Assembly: GCA_958496175.1 (NCBI GenBank)
Contig: OY292278.1
Location: 45,756,001-45,820,000, forward strand
Reading direction: 5' to 3'
Origin: Sisyra terminalis
Lineage: Eukaryota > Arthropoda > Insecta > Neuroptera > Sisyridae
Length of the DNA stretch: 64,000 nt
This document shows positions 46,560 through 59,291 of the stretch, one piece after another. Within the stretch, counting starts at the first letter, position 1; each line of letters starts with the position of its first letter. The position numbers and the translations under genes are program-made. The notes below the pieces were generated by a model. That model was not told the origin of the DNA. It was given only the letters and a program-made list of their open reading frames with translations, and ran no database searches.

Positions 46560-47036
46560 AGTGCATTGTTTTATGGGAGATTTTCTTATATTTAACGTCA
46601 TATAAATACATTAGTGAATGAGTACCCTTTCCAACGTTTTGAATGCGTAAGTGGGGATAACATAACGCATGCGCAAAGCCCATTCTGCACGAACGCATGG
46701 CAAGATAGCCAATTTATATATAAGAAGAGTTTCCCGCAAACTCCATTTTGTGAACCCAAAAGTTTAGATATTTTCGGTTGGAAACTAACGTTTACAAGTT
46801 TGAATTACACTTGATCAATTCAATATTGATACAATAGTGAGCTTCAGTACTTAATTGAAGTAATATTTAAAATGTAAAAATTTCAATTTTCGAACAATTT
46901 TCTATGTTTGTCTTTCCAGACCTTCCTTTTGGCTTAATTTTATGGTCTTAGAGCAATCAAAAAATATCTTGTACGTTTTGATTTACTAGCAAGTATCAAA
47001 ATTTCAAACTCGAAAAAATTAATAATAATTAATTAA
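46560..47036. other. noncoding DNA
   Basis: Open stretch 46614-46814 has a TATATAAGAAG box inside and unusual GC-rich words (GCATGCGC), but no recognisable protein. Possibly regulatory. Confidence 0.35.
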
Positions 47037-47690
47037 CTAGTAACGCCCCGTGAAATATTTAAAGCTCAACACTGACACAACCCAAAAAATAAAATTGACA
47101 ATTGAATGAAATTAAAAGGACTGTAAAACTTTAACAACACTTAGTTCAAATTCCAAACACCAATTACATTTCACTCTCACGAATGTGCTAACAATTTTTG
47201 CATCTCTGTCTTTGTTAACATACATACTTTTACCTATTATTATTATTATGATAAACCTAATGTACATATTTTAAACTAATATCGAAACGTAATGTAGCTG
47301 TTACTATTTAACTTTAATTGATTAAATCTAAGAAATATTATTTTTAAAAATGCAAAACAAATCGTTAAAATCAAAATATCTAAAAAGAACTTTTATTGGC
47401 CCGAAATTGAAATTGCATTACAGTACAGAAACTTTCAAATTTCACGGATATTTTCCAATGACAAATGTATTTAATCACTAATAGTAAAGTTGTTTAAATC
47501 TCTTAAACTTTCTTTTTAAGAAATAGCTTTACAACAATTGATCTGAACAGAAAAATAAGGAAATCTACTTTAAATAGTTGTAATGAAGATTAAAAGTATA
47601 GCCTTTATATACTTTCAAAATATGTCCAAATTTCAGTCCAATTGGCCTATTCATTCTAGAGAAAAAAATATTTTATGATTTATAATTTTT
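47037..47690 (-). mobile_element. possible Helitron-like element, different family
   Basis: On the minus strand the sequence ends CACGGGGCGTTACTAG before T, a CTRR-type end. About 600 bases upstream is a TTTCTCTAGAATGAATAGG block typical of HLE 5' regions. The exact start is unclear. Confidence 0.4.
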
Positions 47691-49183
47691 TTCGATTTAT
47701 TCGCAAATTAAAAACAATTCAAAGCAGACACTTGAAGTTAGAATATTTCTTTTTAGTACCAATATATCCTCCAAAAATGGACCAAAACCTTTTTTGAGGC
47801 CAAATTTTCATTATTATCGTATAATGACTTTTTCTTCATTTTCAAACTATCGGAAAATTATATAACAATTTTTTCTCTTAATTTCATATTTAATTTGATT
47901 TATAGAAAAATATAGTTTTCCTTAAGAACTTAATTTAAATCCATACACAATAACATATTCTTTTAAAAAAAAATAAACATTACTTTTCTTATTTTCCAGT
48001 CTAATTAATATTTTTTATATCTTTAGAAAATTAATCTCTGAATCTGTTTTCAACTTTCAATTATCGTTGGATCGTAAGGAAAAATAGTTTTTCTTACATA
48101 TTTGAAAAGACTCAATATTGAAATGATTAATGAAAAGCTTAGTTTTACATCCACTAATTATAATTACCCTTTATTGCATAGAAAAAAAAAATCAAAAGTA
48201 ATTTTAGGATACAAAAATGTTTTTCGTGACAAAAAATATCATAATAGTCTAAGTCAGTTATTATTATTTTTAGACAACCGCTCAATTATTTCTTTAAATC
48301 TTGGTTTCAGTATATAAACTGTAAAATCACAGAAGATCCATAGGTACACTATTCGTTTTCAAAGTATAATTTGCTCATAAAAATAAAAACTTGTTTTTTT
48401 TTTTGCTAAGATATACATTTTTCAAAACTAATGCCTTTTATTGGTTAAAAACAAAAAAAAATGTGCATATAGTCTTTGGGTGAAAAATTGGCAAACGAAC
48501 GCCAAACTATGATACTTCTCTAAAGGTTCCTCTACTCATTGCAATATAAGAAGTTCTTAAGACTGATCAAAATAAATAATATTCAAAATATACTTCGGTG
48601 TTTTTTTTTCTAATGAAAAATGCATTTTATAAAGATTTAAAATCAAATAAATTGTACAAATAAATCACAGAACCAACCAAATGTTTGAAATGGAGGCAAT
48701 ATTGAATTAATATAATTAATAATTCAAAAACATTACGAAATGAAAATATTTGCCATGTACCAGGTGTAATTCTATATACATATATATATTTTTACTGTAT
48801 GTGTATTTAAAAACAGAGAAATATACATGAAAAAGGATGTGGACCATATAAACAACAATTTCAAATTGAAAGTAAATTTTGGTTTGTTGTATCAACAATT
48901 ATTCATGAGTCGTAAATAGAAATTATTGACTTGTTGAATATCAAGAGGGAAAATATTATTTATTAATCTTTCATGGCCCCATAAGCGGCTCGCACCCTAA
49001 TTACTACAAATGTACCGATAATAATATGTAGGTAAGTACTATTTGATTTCTGTACTAAATCCAAAAAGGTTTATTTTCGTAAAGTTACGCCAGAATAGTT
49101 GTCCTTTAAGTTGAAGAAGTAAAACGAAAATATTTGATTATTGATTGGTACCTATGAGTTTGTCAATGTGATATACTTTCAGT
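47691..49183. other. AT-rich noncoding DNA
   Basis: Nothing recognised. Open stretches at 48102-48317 (plus) and 48716-48898 (minus) look AT-driven. Confidence 0.55.
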
Positions 49184-49520
49184 AGGGTAGGGTGGGGTTA
49201 AAAGGTTCAGTTTTTCTATTCCGTATTAGATTGTGAAAACCAATCCTATTAATTTGAAAAGTATATTACTAATTAAATAAACAAATATCTGGTCATATTT
49301 AATTTAATTTTGAATAGTCTAAGACCTAGTGGCTGGCTACCTGTATGTAATTGACCAGACTCAGATTTTTGTACAGGGGGTCACCATAACCTAACGTACA
49401 TGAATTCGTGAGTCACTATGTCCAGCGTGGCGGGCGTAGGTGTTACGCAGGTACCTCAGGTGTTAAAAATTGACTAATTCTATAAGTATTTGACCACGGC
49501 TACCGTTTGAAAATTTAAAA

Positions 49521-49551
<31 letters not shown>

Positions 49552-50137
49552 GAAAAATATCCATGGCAGATCATTATCGCGCGGTTAACGAAGAGCAGAC
49601 AATTTTAAAGAGACCAAAAAATACGACATTTTGAAATTTAATTGTTCAGAAGCGCAACTCTATTTGTTAGATAAGAATGCTGAATACCAGCAGCATGCGT
49701 TTTTTAAGCTATTGCGCAAACTCCGATAAATGGGACTCTCAATGTCCACGTGGGCCTTTTTACCCCAGTTATGTTCAAGTATTTTTAATAAGCTATAACT
49801 AGTTTACTGTAAAAATTAGCTAAAAACAAATAATAAATCCTGAAATGCCACTAAATCTCATATACTTTTAAATTATTTTTTAGTCTAGTCCAAGCAGTAT
49901 TACTGCTGGAAACCGAAAAGAATAATAATTAAAAATTTTACTTTTGTTAAAATATCGAGGTTCAAATCTCCTATCAATAATGTAGCTTAACTTCCAGGAT
50001 GACCCCGAAATGTTACACTTCCTCATCCCTACCATTTTAGTTAAAAAGAGCAATATGCCAATAGTATTTTAGATACTCATGGTGGACCTTTATATCCGTG
50101 GACCTTTATACCCGTGAACCTTTAAGCCTACTCTATC
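49184..50137. mobile_element. possible DNA element with imperfect terminal inverted repeats
   Basis: Left end GTAGGGTGGGGTTAAAAGG and right end CCTTTAAGCCTACTCTATC are imperfect inverse copies; similar words (GGGCCTTTTTACCCC, GGACCTTTATACCCG) lie inside. No transposase seen. The TTA microsatellite is internal. Confidence 0.4.
49523..49551. repeat. (TTA)n microsatellite
   Basis: About nine to ten uninterrupted ATT/TTA triplets. Confidence 0.9.
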
Positions 50138-50829
50138 GATAAATTTTATTGATTGATATCCATAACTTCGTCTACATGACATTAATATAGAAGGAACCAT
50201 ATTTTTTTCTTCTATACGTTTTTCAAAAATACGTTTTTCATTATTTCTTCAAAATAATTTCCTCTATAAACTATTTATTTTTGTTATCTTTTTGGGAATT
50301 TTTGGATATCATTTCAACAAAATTGTTCATCTTTTGAGCAAAATTCGTCATTGAAGATAATCTTCGTAAGATAATCTTTGTTTTATATTAAGCAATAATA
50401 ACGTTTCGCTTTTAACGGACTTTGATTGATTATTAAATTTGAAATTTCGATTGTTTATTAAACGTTATCCCTTACAAACTTGGCTACCATTTTTTACTCT
50501 TATAGGGGAGAAATTTTCAAAAACCCATTCTTATTATATATCTGCATCGTATAAAGAAAACACTTTCCAAATTTCATCGACACAAATGTGCACTTTATAT
50601 TTGAAAATATAATGTAAAGCGAAAAAAAATAATGACCTTCTTTATGTTAGTTAACATGACTAAAAAGCTATTCGATTTGGCACATTTGGACGTTGTACAT
50701 ACAAAATTGTTAGAAATAGGTGGAAAGCGTGGAAGTAAATTCGAATATTTTATTTATTTTCAATAACAATAATTGGTTTTCAAATTGTTCTAAATACCGA
50801 ACAAAAGTTAGTATGAAAGATTTTATATT
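50138..50829. other. AT-rich noncoding DNA
   Basis: ATATCCATAACTTCGTCTAC near 50156 faintly resembles an inverted HLE 3' end; nothing else. Confidence 0.45.
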
Positions 50830-51244
50830 TGATTTGACAGTGAAATATATTGCAAAAAATTGTTACCTTATTGCTTTTCAGCCGAATAAATAATTACTCC
50901 AGATAACAACCATTGGTTTATAAAATAAAATAGATTTTACAAACTTTGATTGTTGAAAAACGAACCAAAATTTAAAATCGCCTATTTGGTATAAGTACTA
51001 CAGAAGTATTAAACTTTCATACTAATTTAGTGAAATGATGTTATTTAAAATGTTGTTATTAAAACGATATAAAAATAACACATATTTTATATTTAAATAT
51101 AATTTTAGATAATTTTTTTTTATATTAACAACACTTTGATTATTAAATTTAAAATTTCGAATGTTGATTAACTCTACATTATCTCATATTAAACATTTTA
51201 TTGAGATAAAACCTTTAGTTGCGAATGTAACGGGCAACTACTAG
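50830..51244 (+). repeat. copy of the 7.9-9.2 kb repeat followed by an HLE-like end
   Basis: 50830-51090 is collinear with 8010-8245 (AAAAAATTGTTACC, TTGTTGAAAAACGAAC, TTTGGTATAAGTAC, GTGAAATGATGTTATTT), including the join of the small foldback arm to the long inverted repeat. It ends with GTTGCGAATGTAACGGGCAA and ACTACTAG (51241-51244): a GTTGC/GCAAC hairpin followed by CTAG and T, a Helitron-type 3' end. Confidence 0.6.
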
Positions 51245-52746
51245 TAAATTAATAAGAGCAGTATTAGTCGTTCGAAACTAGAGGTATTCAGAGAAGTTAT
51301 CGTTAAGGTAGAAAAAATTTAGAAGCCAAATTGGAAAACTATTTTTACTTTGAATGATTATTTCAACTGAAATTATTTTCAATGCTTTACAATAACAAAA
51401 AATTCCGCAAAAATTTCAATCTTCAAATCAAAAGTTCAATGCTTTTGTACACCTCCACGCTTTTCTTGCTAAATGACAAAACTTTAAATATTCCAAGAAA
51501 AAAAAATACTAATAAAAATATATTCTGTATTTTCATTGAATAGCAAAAATAAACGAAGCTTTTTTTTTTTTAAGATTTCAAGAAAAAATCCACTCTTCTT
51601 AAAACTGTGACAAAAATTTATTTACGTCATCGTTTCAATAAAAAAAAAACAACGAAGAAGAAAACCCTCAACTAACAACAAAGAATTCGTCCCGTTTCTC
51701 ATTTCACCCCCAACCGAACATCCCATCCCCTGGCAAAAAACCTAATTCCACATCATATAATTAACTTTTCATAAGTGCAACGCCAGCGGATTTTCCAATA
51801 AATGAAGAAATTATTTCTATCAAATAAAGACCCATCATCTATCTTTCAGCTCCCCCAAAATAATAAACCAAGGGCGTACGCTTCATTAAGGCGCAAATCC
51901 TTTAAATGTGCGAATAGAACAAATTCACCACAAGAGGCACCGATACCTACACATATCCACCCCCAACAATATACCCCCCCCCAACCCATTTCGTGTGTTA
52001 TTAACGACAAAAAATTCGACATTTTTATTTCCGTCTCATATTTGCAGGATTAGGAAAATTGAGCGGAGAGAGCAACCAAAGACAGGGAAACGTTAACGAA
52101 AGAAATAATAAATTATTTTTTATTAATATTGTACTGTTACTCGTTTTCTTCGTAATTTTTTTCGGCTTTGGCAGAAAAAAAAAGAAAAAAAAACCATTAG
52201 CGCGCGAATCGCAAAAGGAAAGTCTGAAGAAGGAATATTTTAATTAGTTTAATGAACCGTACAAACCATTAAAGCACAACTGGGCTGTATGAAACGAATA
52301 ACAGGAAAAGCTCTTCATATATAGTTTCTTTTGAAGGTTGGCTTTTTTTTAATTACTTTTTCTTTTTTTTTTTGGTTAAATAATATTTTCATTTTCTCTT
52401 TTGTCCAAATCATAATTTAAATATGTATAATTAAATGTTAGTGATGAGAATGAGGGAGGGGGGTGGGTTTTTAAATTAAGCGCTGAATTATGGTAGATTT
52501 GCATTAATTAAATTATTTGCAATTTTATCATTAGGTTAATTTATATGTATGAGTAATTAATCATTTTGAATTATTGTAATCATTAGTTTTTTTTTAAATA
52601 AATCTATGATTTTGAAGCTGCATGTAATGAGTTTAAATATTTATTTAACTTAAAGCTTACAAGGGTTGACTAATGGAGTTTATATGTAAAGTTTGATTCT
52701 AAAGTCCATTTATTATTCTTTATCCATGACTCTCTTAAAACATTGA
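51245..52746. other. AT-rich noncoding DNA
   Basis: The overlapping open stretches at 51802-52247 are of low complexity and have no domain. A C-run and G-rich run are at about 51975 and 52460. Confidence 0.5.
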
Positions 52747-52912
52747 GGCCAGGTATTTTCACTTCAGTATAGGTAGGCTTTATCTCCATGATAATTATCT
52801 ATAAGATAAAATTTTATCTGTAAGATAAATCAAAACTGTATTTTCAACCAAAACAAACCTCCGGTTATAATCAAAATGAGATTTTTTCGCTGATTTTGAA
52901 CAGTTATACTAT

Positions 52913-53283
52913 GCATACAATATATAGGATATATTGCGGTCCAATTTATGTAGTATAATTTAATATAATACTATATAAAAATCATACCATAAACAGAAAT
53001 TTGAACAGAAGTTCAAACAAAAATATTTGTGACGTATTGCCCAGATACGTATTTCGATTGCCAAGCAATCTTCAACAGTGGTCATCAAGTAGTTTGGATC
53101 ACTCCGTAACTGCTTTATGATGAATGCTCACTATATAAAAATACGTATCTGGCCATTCGTCACGAATATTTTTGTTTGAACTTCTGTTCAAATTTATGTT
53201 TGTGGTATGATTTTTAACTATTATTATATTAAATTATACTACATAAATTGGTCCGCAATATATCCTTTATATTGTATACACAA
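52913..53283. repeat. inverted repeat with ~150-bp arms
   Basis: Left arm ACAATATATAGGATATATTG ... GAAGTTCAAACAAAAATATT ... CAGATACGTATTT; right arm returns inverted. The ~80-base centre (GATTGCCAAGCAATCTTCAA...) resembles sequence beside Penelope-type termini but has no hammerhead core. Confidence 0.8.
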
Positions 53284-53523
53284 ATCTCCAGTTAGTTATT
53301 TGTATGATATCTTATAAAAAAAATAGAACAGTAATGACAGTTTATGGATAAGCCAGTGTAGGAAACAATATATTGATAAACAAAGACAAGTTGATAGCGA
53401 TATCAAAGGCGTTAGAAAGAGACACCATTCTTGTGTAAAAAATTAAAGTTTTGTAATTGTCCCCTTATACTGAATTTGAAATATAAAAAAGTCGTTCTGC
53501 AAATTAATAACATTTAATTTAGA

Positions 53524-53758
53524 ATGTCTAACGAAGTTAAGAAAAAACGAACCCCAGCTCCAAATTTCAATAATGAAGGAGTTCATTTGTTGAATTATAA
53601 AATAAGATAAAATTTTAGACCTTAGAATCGAACTTTCAAGGATTCAAATTCATAATATTAATCAAGAAGAGTAGAGGGCAGAAGAAATGCTTCGTAAGAA
53701 AATAAAACTTATGGATATTGAAATTTCTATTAAGAAAAAACAACTAAAAAAATTATAA
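53524..53758 (+). pseudogene. Harbinger Myb/SANT-like protein, ends only
   Basis: Starts MSNEVKKKRTPAPNFNNEG followed by a stop at 53608-53610. After about 50 bases comes the last part of such a protein, EEMLRKKIKLMDIEI and KKKQLKKL before a stop at about 53758. In intact insect Myb/SANT-like partners of Harbinger transposases a KR.R.PNF...E start leads into a DNA-binding domain and the protein ends with a short coiled coil; here the DNA-binding middle is gone. Its partner transposase lies 1.3 kb away and shows the same kind of loss. Confidence 0.6.
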
Positions 53759-53785
53759 TTTTATACAACTTTTATTAAATAAGGG

Positions 53786-55037
53786 CTAGTCCAATTCAGT
53801 CCGGTCCAGCACTGGTCAAGCACCGGATTATTTTTTTTTTATTCTGATTTTTTTTGGCGGTCACCCCAACATGTTGGTAGTTCCAAACCATCATTATTTT
53901 AATTTTATTGTTTTTAGTTTTTTAGTGGTGTCCATATTAGTTTTACTAGACGCAGATATTTTCGCACTTATAAGGGTTTGCGGAAACTTGATTATCTCAG
54001 GCATTATTAGTCCTATCAAAACGAAACTAAAAGCAGTGGGTTCATGAAAATATAAGCTATTAGATTAAAGTAAGACGTTTTCACCTAAATTTAATTCTAA
54101 GGGGTGAAATTTCACCCTAAATTTTTAGCTCTCATTTGTAAAAACTCCAATTTTCACGGAAAGATTGTGAAGGAAGAGAAAGAGTCTACACGTTAAAACT
54201 TTTTTTACTTACAATTAGGTACTAGTTGTATTCAAAAACAAAATTTGAAGTCTGATACTTTAAGCCTTTTTTAAAAAAAAAAAAAAAAACAAAATTTGGG
54301 ATTTTTCAAAATTTGCAATTTTCTTAGTTCAATATCTCTGGTGGAGACCAGATAAAAATCTGAAATATCCTCCCATTATAGTACTGTATGATAGTGTTAT
54401 GCACCTAAAATTTAGAGTTTGAGATTTGACTTGAAGCAGAGGTATTGCAAGCACAAAATGCCAAAATAATGCATACTTCAGTAGGTGATTATAATATATT
54501 TAACCATTTAATATGTGACATATACTTGGTAAAAAGGGCATTTTACACAAAACAACATATACTCTGGGCTAACTATTATTCAAATCTTAAATTTAAAACG
54601 TATACTTCTTTCTGAAAGCTAATAATGTACTATGTACGTACCTATAGTCAATAGTAAAAAAAGTTTTAACGTGTAGACTCTTTCCCTTCCTTCACAATCT
54701 TTCCGTGAAAATTGGAGTTTTTACAAATGAGATTTATAAATTTAGGCTGAAATTTCAACCCTTAGAATTACATTTAGGTAAAAACATCTTAATACAACCT
54801 TAAAGCTTATATTTTCATGAATACACTGCTTTTAGTTTCATTTTGATAGGACAAACAGGGCCTGAGATAATCAAGTTTCCGCAAACCTTTAAAAGTGCGA
54901 AAATGTCGGCGTCTAGTAAAACTAATATGGACACCACTGGAAAACTAAAAACAATAAAATTAAAATAATGGTGAATTTGAACTACCAACATGTTGGGGTG
55001 TTAGCGCACAAAAATATTTTTTTTTTTAAAATGGTCG
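53786..55037. mobile_element. element X, copy 2, long inverted repeats
   Basis: Left arm from about 53786 (clear from GGCGGTCACCCCAACATG, 53857) to 54230; right arm inverted, about 54660-55003 (ending CAACATGTTGGGGTG). Arms ~370-420 bp, spacer ~430 bp. The left arm and spacer also occur at 23226-24060. No coding sequence. Confidence 0.85.
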
Positions 55038-55084
55038 AGCAAATATTTCATTTATTTTTGGACAACTTTAAGTATATATTTATT

Positions 55085-55498
55085 CTAATATTTCTTGTTA
55101 AACGTTTTATTGATGCAATAAATTCCTAAAATAATCATTAAAAGGTCTGCGGAAAAATCATTATGAATTTCAACATTTCTTTCCGGTTCTTCTGGAAGAA
55201 TATTGTCTTCCATGTCCGAATTCTCATCGGTGTCAAAATTTTCTTCCATTCGGTCTATCGCTATATTGTGTAGTACTGCACATTGTTCTTCAATTTGTAA
55301 TAATATAAATTTGACCGTAAGTTTTGAAAAACGAAATCTTTGGAAAAATTATTGGTCTGTCCATTTCTTAAAATGATCAATTCTTGGCCTTACATTATAT
55401 TTTTGTTCAGGATTTATAATTTCTATAAGTTGAATCAATTCTTCCTCAGAGTCATTGAGCAATTCCAATTCATCCATTGTAACTATTTCCACTTCCAT
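55085..55498 (-). pseudogene. PIF/Harbinger transposase (HARBI1-like), middle deleted
   Basis: Read from 55498 down: MEVEIVTMDELELLNDSEEE, then RPRIDHFKKWTDQ, a stop, FFQRFRFSKLTVKFILLQI, then directly CAVLHNIAIDRMEENFD, an acidic stretch, EEPERNVEIHNDFSA and a stop at 55085-55087. The first part matches the N-terminus of HARBI1-type transposases (the ...F..RFR.SK..V..LL.. stretch). The second matches their extreme C-terminus (C..LHN.....). The whole DDE nuclease domain between them is missing, so the ~137-codon remnant cannot catalyse transposition. Apart from the one stop the two ends are in a single frame. Confidence 0.75.
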
Positions 55499-55917
55499 TT
55501 ATAACAGTAATATATTAACAAAGTAACTGATTAATATTGTTTATGTATCATTATATGAACTTGATGCTTATTTAATTTTCACGTAGATAATATACACCAA
55601 ATATTGACCTAATAAATTCGTAAATCTCCTAATAGGCAGAAAATTCTTGCAATTTCATAAAATATTTTTTTCGCTTCACTTAAGTTTGACAGTACTAACA
55701 ATGTGCAGAAACAATAAGAAAGCAATGCATGGTCTATCTATTAAATAAAAAGACTATTAGGAAGTCTAAGTACTGAACAAGCAATCTAGGAGATAGTTTA
55801 ATTTTATCCTGAAGATTTGACTAATTTTATGTGAAAATACGCATGTTTTCTCAATCTTCCGGTTAAAAGTTTATCTGGAAGATAAATGTCACTATCTAAA
55901 TGAGAAAATACCGAACC

Positions 55918-57944
55918 TTAAAGTGCCATAAGTATGAGATTTTAAGATTAAAATGAAAAAAATTAATCTATAATCCATAAAAAAATATGAAATAGAAACA
56001 AAACTTTTATTTCATTTTTATTGTTTACGGTTTGGTTAATTGATTCCCATATAAAAAAATGAGCGCAAAGAATCGAAAGCTCAAAAGGAAATAGAAATAA
56101 GCGAATAGAAAACGATGTTTTATAATTGCGGAAAATCAGGACAAACGCCAACGGTTTGTTGTGAATGATTTGGATGTGGGGCGGGGGGTGGTTGTGCCAG
56201 TTGGGATGTGGAGAAGCACGGGGGGCGCAATCAGCCCCCGGAGGTGATCTATTTTGAAGTTGGTCGCGGTGACAACTGGCTAGTTATCCCGAACAGAGTC
56301 CCGGGCACAGCGACAAGGATAAACACAAACCGCCTCCGCCACCTCTCTGTCCCCCCTCCCCACTTCACTGCCAATCCCACACAATGCATTCAAAACATTT
56401 AATAACAAATTTTCGTCAGAAAAAAAAACAACAAACAATTATTAAACAATATAAATCATTTTCTTGTACGACATATTCGTTTTTCTTTAACAAGTCATAC
56501 GACTCAAGCAAAGCATTTCGCAGGAAAATTTTAATTATGAAAAAACTTTTAACGATTCAACTTTACGTAAAATTCCAATGTTCTGATTTTCTGCGTTATT
56601 AGTGTTGGTGCACAAAAAAAAAAAAAAAAAAAAAAAACACAGAGTATGGAAAATTCTGTATAAAACGGAAACGATTTAGGATTTAATAAAAAGACGTGTC
56701 GTAAATTGTTTACGACGACAAAGGCACATATTTAGAATTTCAGAATGAACGCTTGTTATTTATGTTCGAGAACAAATCAATTAAGTGCAAGTTTATGACA
56801 AGGAATTTAAAAGCTTTTCGTAAAGCTTAATATCTTACATGTTATTAAAATTATATCAATTTAAAAGAGGCCTGTTTTTAATTATCTTATACCGAAAATT
56901 AAATAATTTCTTGGTGGTTTTGTAGCCTGAGATATATTTTATTCAATGTACATACAAAATATTTTGTTTTTTCTGCCCTCCGGGTTTCACCGGAAAATTG
57001 CAACCCCAAAGTAGTACTTTATAGAAATGACCAAAAAATCAAAACAACACTGAGGCTCTATAAATGTTTGTTAATAAATCGCAAAGACAACCGATTCCTC
57101 AATGGATGAGATTCAGAAAAAAATGGGCCTTAGAAATTAGAATTTCAATTATCCAACGAATTAGAGTGGAATTTTAATAATCTATCTTAGGTACGGAAAA
57201 TTGCGGGTAGATAGTATGAGGTGTGGCTATTTAAAAATGGGATTATTGGGAAATAAATTCTAGTGATAAGATTAGGTAGATTTAAACGATATAGTTATAG
57301 AATATAAACGTTTCTGTATTAAATTATATAATTTTTACCTGATTTGGTCATTTAGTATTCATTCATTGAATTAGACGCTACAATACGATATTGCCGGAAT
57401 TTTTCCGAGCTTAAAAATCGAACTTGGCGTTATTAATATTAATAAAACTAAAAAATTCACCATCTTCTAATCGACTGTACAACCCTTGCCAAATGATGAA
57501 AGAAGTGTATATATGGACATGACCTGAAAAATAAACTTAGCTACTGGGACAAAGTAGAAAGAACCATAGATTTTTTAAAATTTAAAGTTTTCATAGTCAA
57601 ATATCATCATTAAATAAAGGTGACCAACAAATTAGGTTTGGGAACACTAAAATTCATAAATTACACTAAAAATAATTATAAAACCGAATTAAAACCAATA
57701 TAAACAATACAACTAATTATCGCAAAATTATCAGTGATGTATAAGCGAATAAAATTAAAATAAGTTAAAAAAAATAGTATAACCCTAAAATAAGTTATAT
57801 TTTAGTTTGAATAAGAGACCAAGATGCGATCAAAAGTCAGTACGATAACTAAGAACACTCAAATATTATTTTAACCGAAAAAATTAAGAATCAAAACTTG
57901 GTAATTCAAATAAAAGATTAAATTGGAAAATATTTTATTTATTT
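55918..57944. other. noncoding DNA with GC-rich island and A-run
   Basis: 56165-56375 is strikingly GC-rich for this window (GGGGCGGGGGGTGG; AGTCCCGGGCAC) and open on the plus strand at 56208-56402 without a recognisable domain; it could be a promoter or exon. A 24-base A-run is at 56614-56637. The rest is AT-rich. Confidence 0.5.
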
Positions 57945-58009
57945 CCGAGTCACAATTAATAAATTTATGATTAATAATATATATACTTTGACTTAATTTT
58001 CTTTATTAT

Positions 58010-58044
58010 GACGCGTTTCAACAGTTCCTGGCTGTCATTATCAG
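58010..58044 (-). ncRNA. hammerhead-like core H4
   Basis: Minus strand: CTGATAA (one change from CTGATGA), stem TGACAG/CTGTT, GAAA, CGCGTC. Sits at the 3' end of the minus-strand Penelope copy. Confidence 0.5.
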
Positions 58045-58150
58045 GTAATGATTATTTTGTCAGTTGTAAATAAATTTCATAAATGCTATTTGTTTTATAT
58101 AATTTGTCATTAAGGATGATATTTAGATCAATCTTTTATACTTTTTATAT

Positions 58151-59291
58151 TTAATATTCTTCTAGAGTGTTCATATGTGATCCATTCTTGTAAATATGTA
58201 ATGGCTTAAAATTTGTTTCGAAATTTAAGCATTGATGATTTTCGTCATAATGGTGCTTTGTAAAATTTGAAAATGTTGTAGGAGAGATTATACTCACTTT
58301 GGAGGAGTAAAATAGTGGAATTAAAATTGGTGGAAAGTGATTTTCCATCCTTCGATTCGTAGACGATACAATCATAAATACGAATAGTGAAAAAGAGTTA
58401 TTGGACTTCATTCGAAAACTTCAAATCGTAAGTCAAAATTTCGCTTTAAAAACAATAAGACCAATGATCGTTGATCGCGATAATGATCAAAATTAAAATA
58501 AGAAAATCAGTTGCCAAAATATGATAATAAAAAATTTCTTATTGCACTCAGTTTACGGATCTTTATTAAGACCGAAGGTCTTAAATGTGCGAAGAAAAAT
58601 AACCGTTACAAAATCAACGATCTTCATCCTCAAAAGTAAATTTTATATAGAAAAATATTAATTCCGGATTATGATTAAGAGTTATATAGAAAAATTATTT
58701 AAATAACAATAGTTTTCTTTGCGATATATGAATTATAAATCGAAAAAAATATCGTTCCAAATGTTCTGAACTCAAAAGTCACTTTAAACGAGAAATCCTA
58801 AGCTTACTTTGTACAAATTAAGGCACTGTAGTTACTTGAATGACGCAGGATGCATGGGCCAATCATAACGTACCGTACAAAACTCAATCTTTAATTCGAC
58901 CAATCAGTGAATTTGTTACTAAAACTTTATAGATTTTAACCAATGACATGATTCTTTGATGTATGTTCCTTATATTCTGAAAGATCAACGAATTTGGTCA
59001 ATATAGAATTTTTCACAGGAATCACATTTAATTTTATATATTCCGATTTTATTTTTCATTGGAATTTGGTTGTTCTCCAATGGCTTAAGAGTTTTCATCA
59101 TGTCGTTGTATGTTGAAAATGCGATATTGATGTTATTTTTCTTTAGGAAGTTGGCGATTGTAAAACTAAATGTATTATTGAAGTTTGATATAATATATTT
59201 TATATTTTCTTTTGATGGAGTTGGAAGAATGGATTTTTTAGTAAATTTCGATATTATTTTGTCTACGATTGAGCTGTTGTATCTGTTCGTA
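58151..59291 (-). pseudogene. Penelope-like element GIY-YIG endonuclease, split
   Basis: Read from 59291 down: the linker with IANFLKKNNINIAFSTYND, then IGIYKIKCDSCEKFYIDQIR (58987-59050) where GIY-YIG proteins have GIY.I.C..C...YIG.T. The YIG glycine has become aspartate. About 600 bases follow that are not part of the domain (left inner arm), and coding resumes at about 58285 with FSNFTKHHYDENHQCLNFE and KNGSHMNTLEEY, the C-terminal A.H....H and LE..I region. So the endonuclease domain is split by inserted DNA and also has stops. The RT half is not seen here; the RT at 21.8-22.2 kb is another copy. Confidence 0.8.

Larger units (their letters stand above)
52747..55917. mobile_element. PIF/Harbinger transposon remnant with nested insertions
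   Basis: Both genes expected in a Harbinger element are present as fragments: a Myb/SANT-like protein (plus, 53524-53758) and the transposase (minus, 55085-55498), in convergent orientation. Candidate ends are GGCCAGGTATTTTCACTT (52747) and its imperfect inverse GAGAAAATACCGAACC (ending 55917); TTA follows the right end. An inverted-repeat block (52913-53283) and element X (53786-55037) lie inside. Boundaries are less certain than gene identities. Confidence 0.6.
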
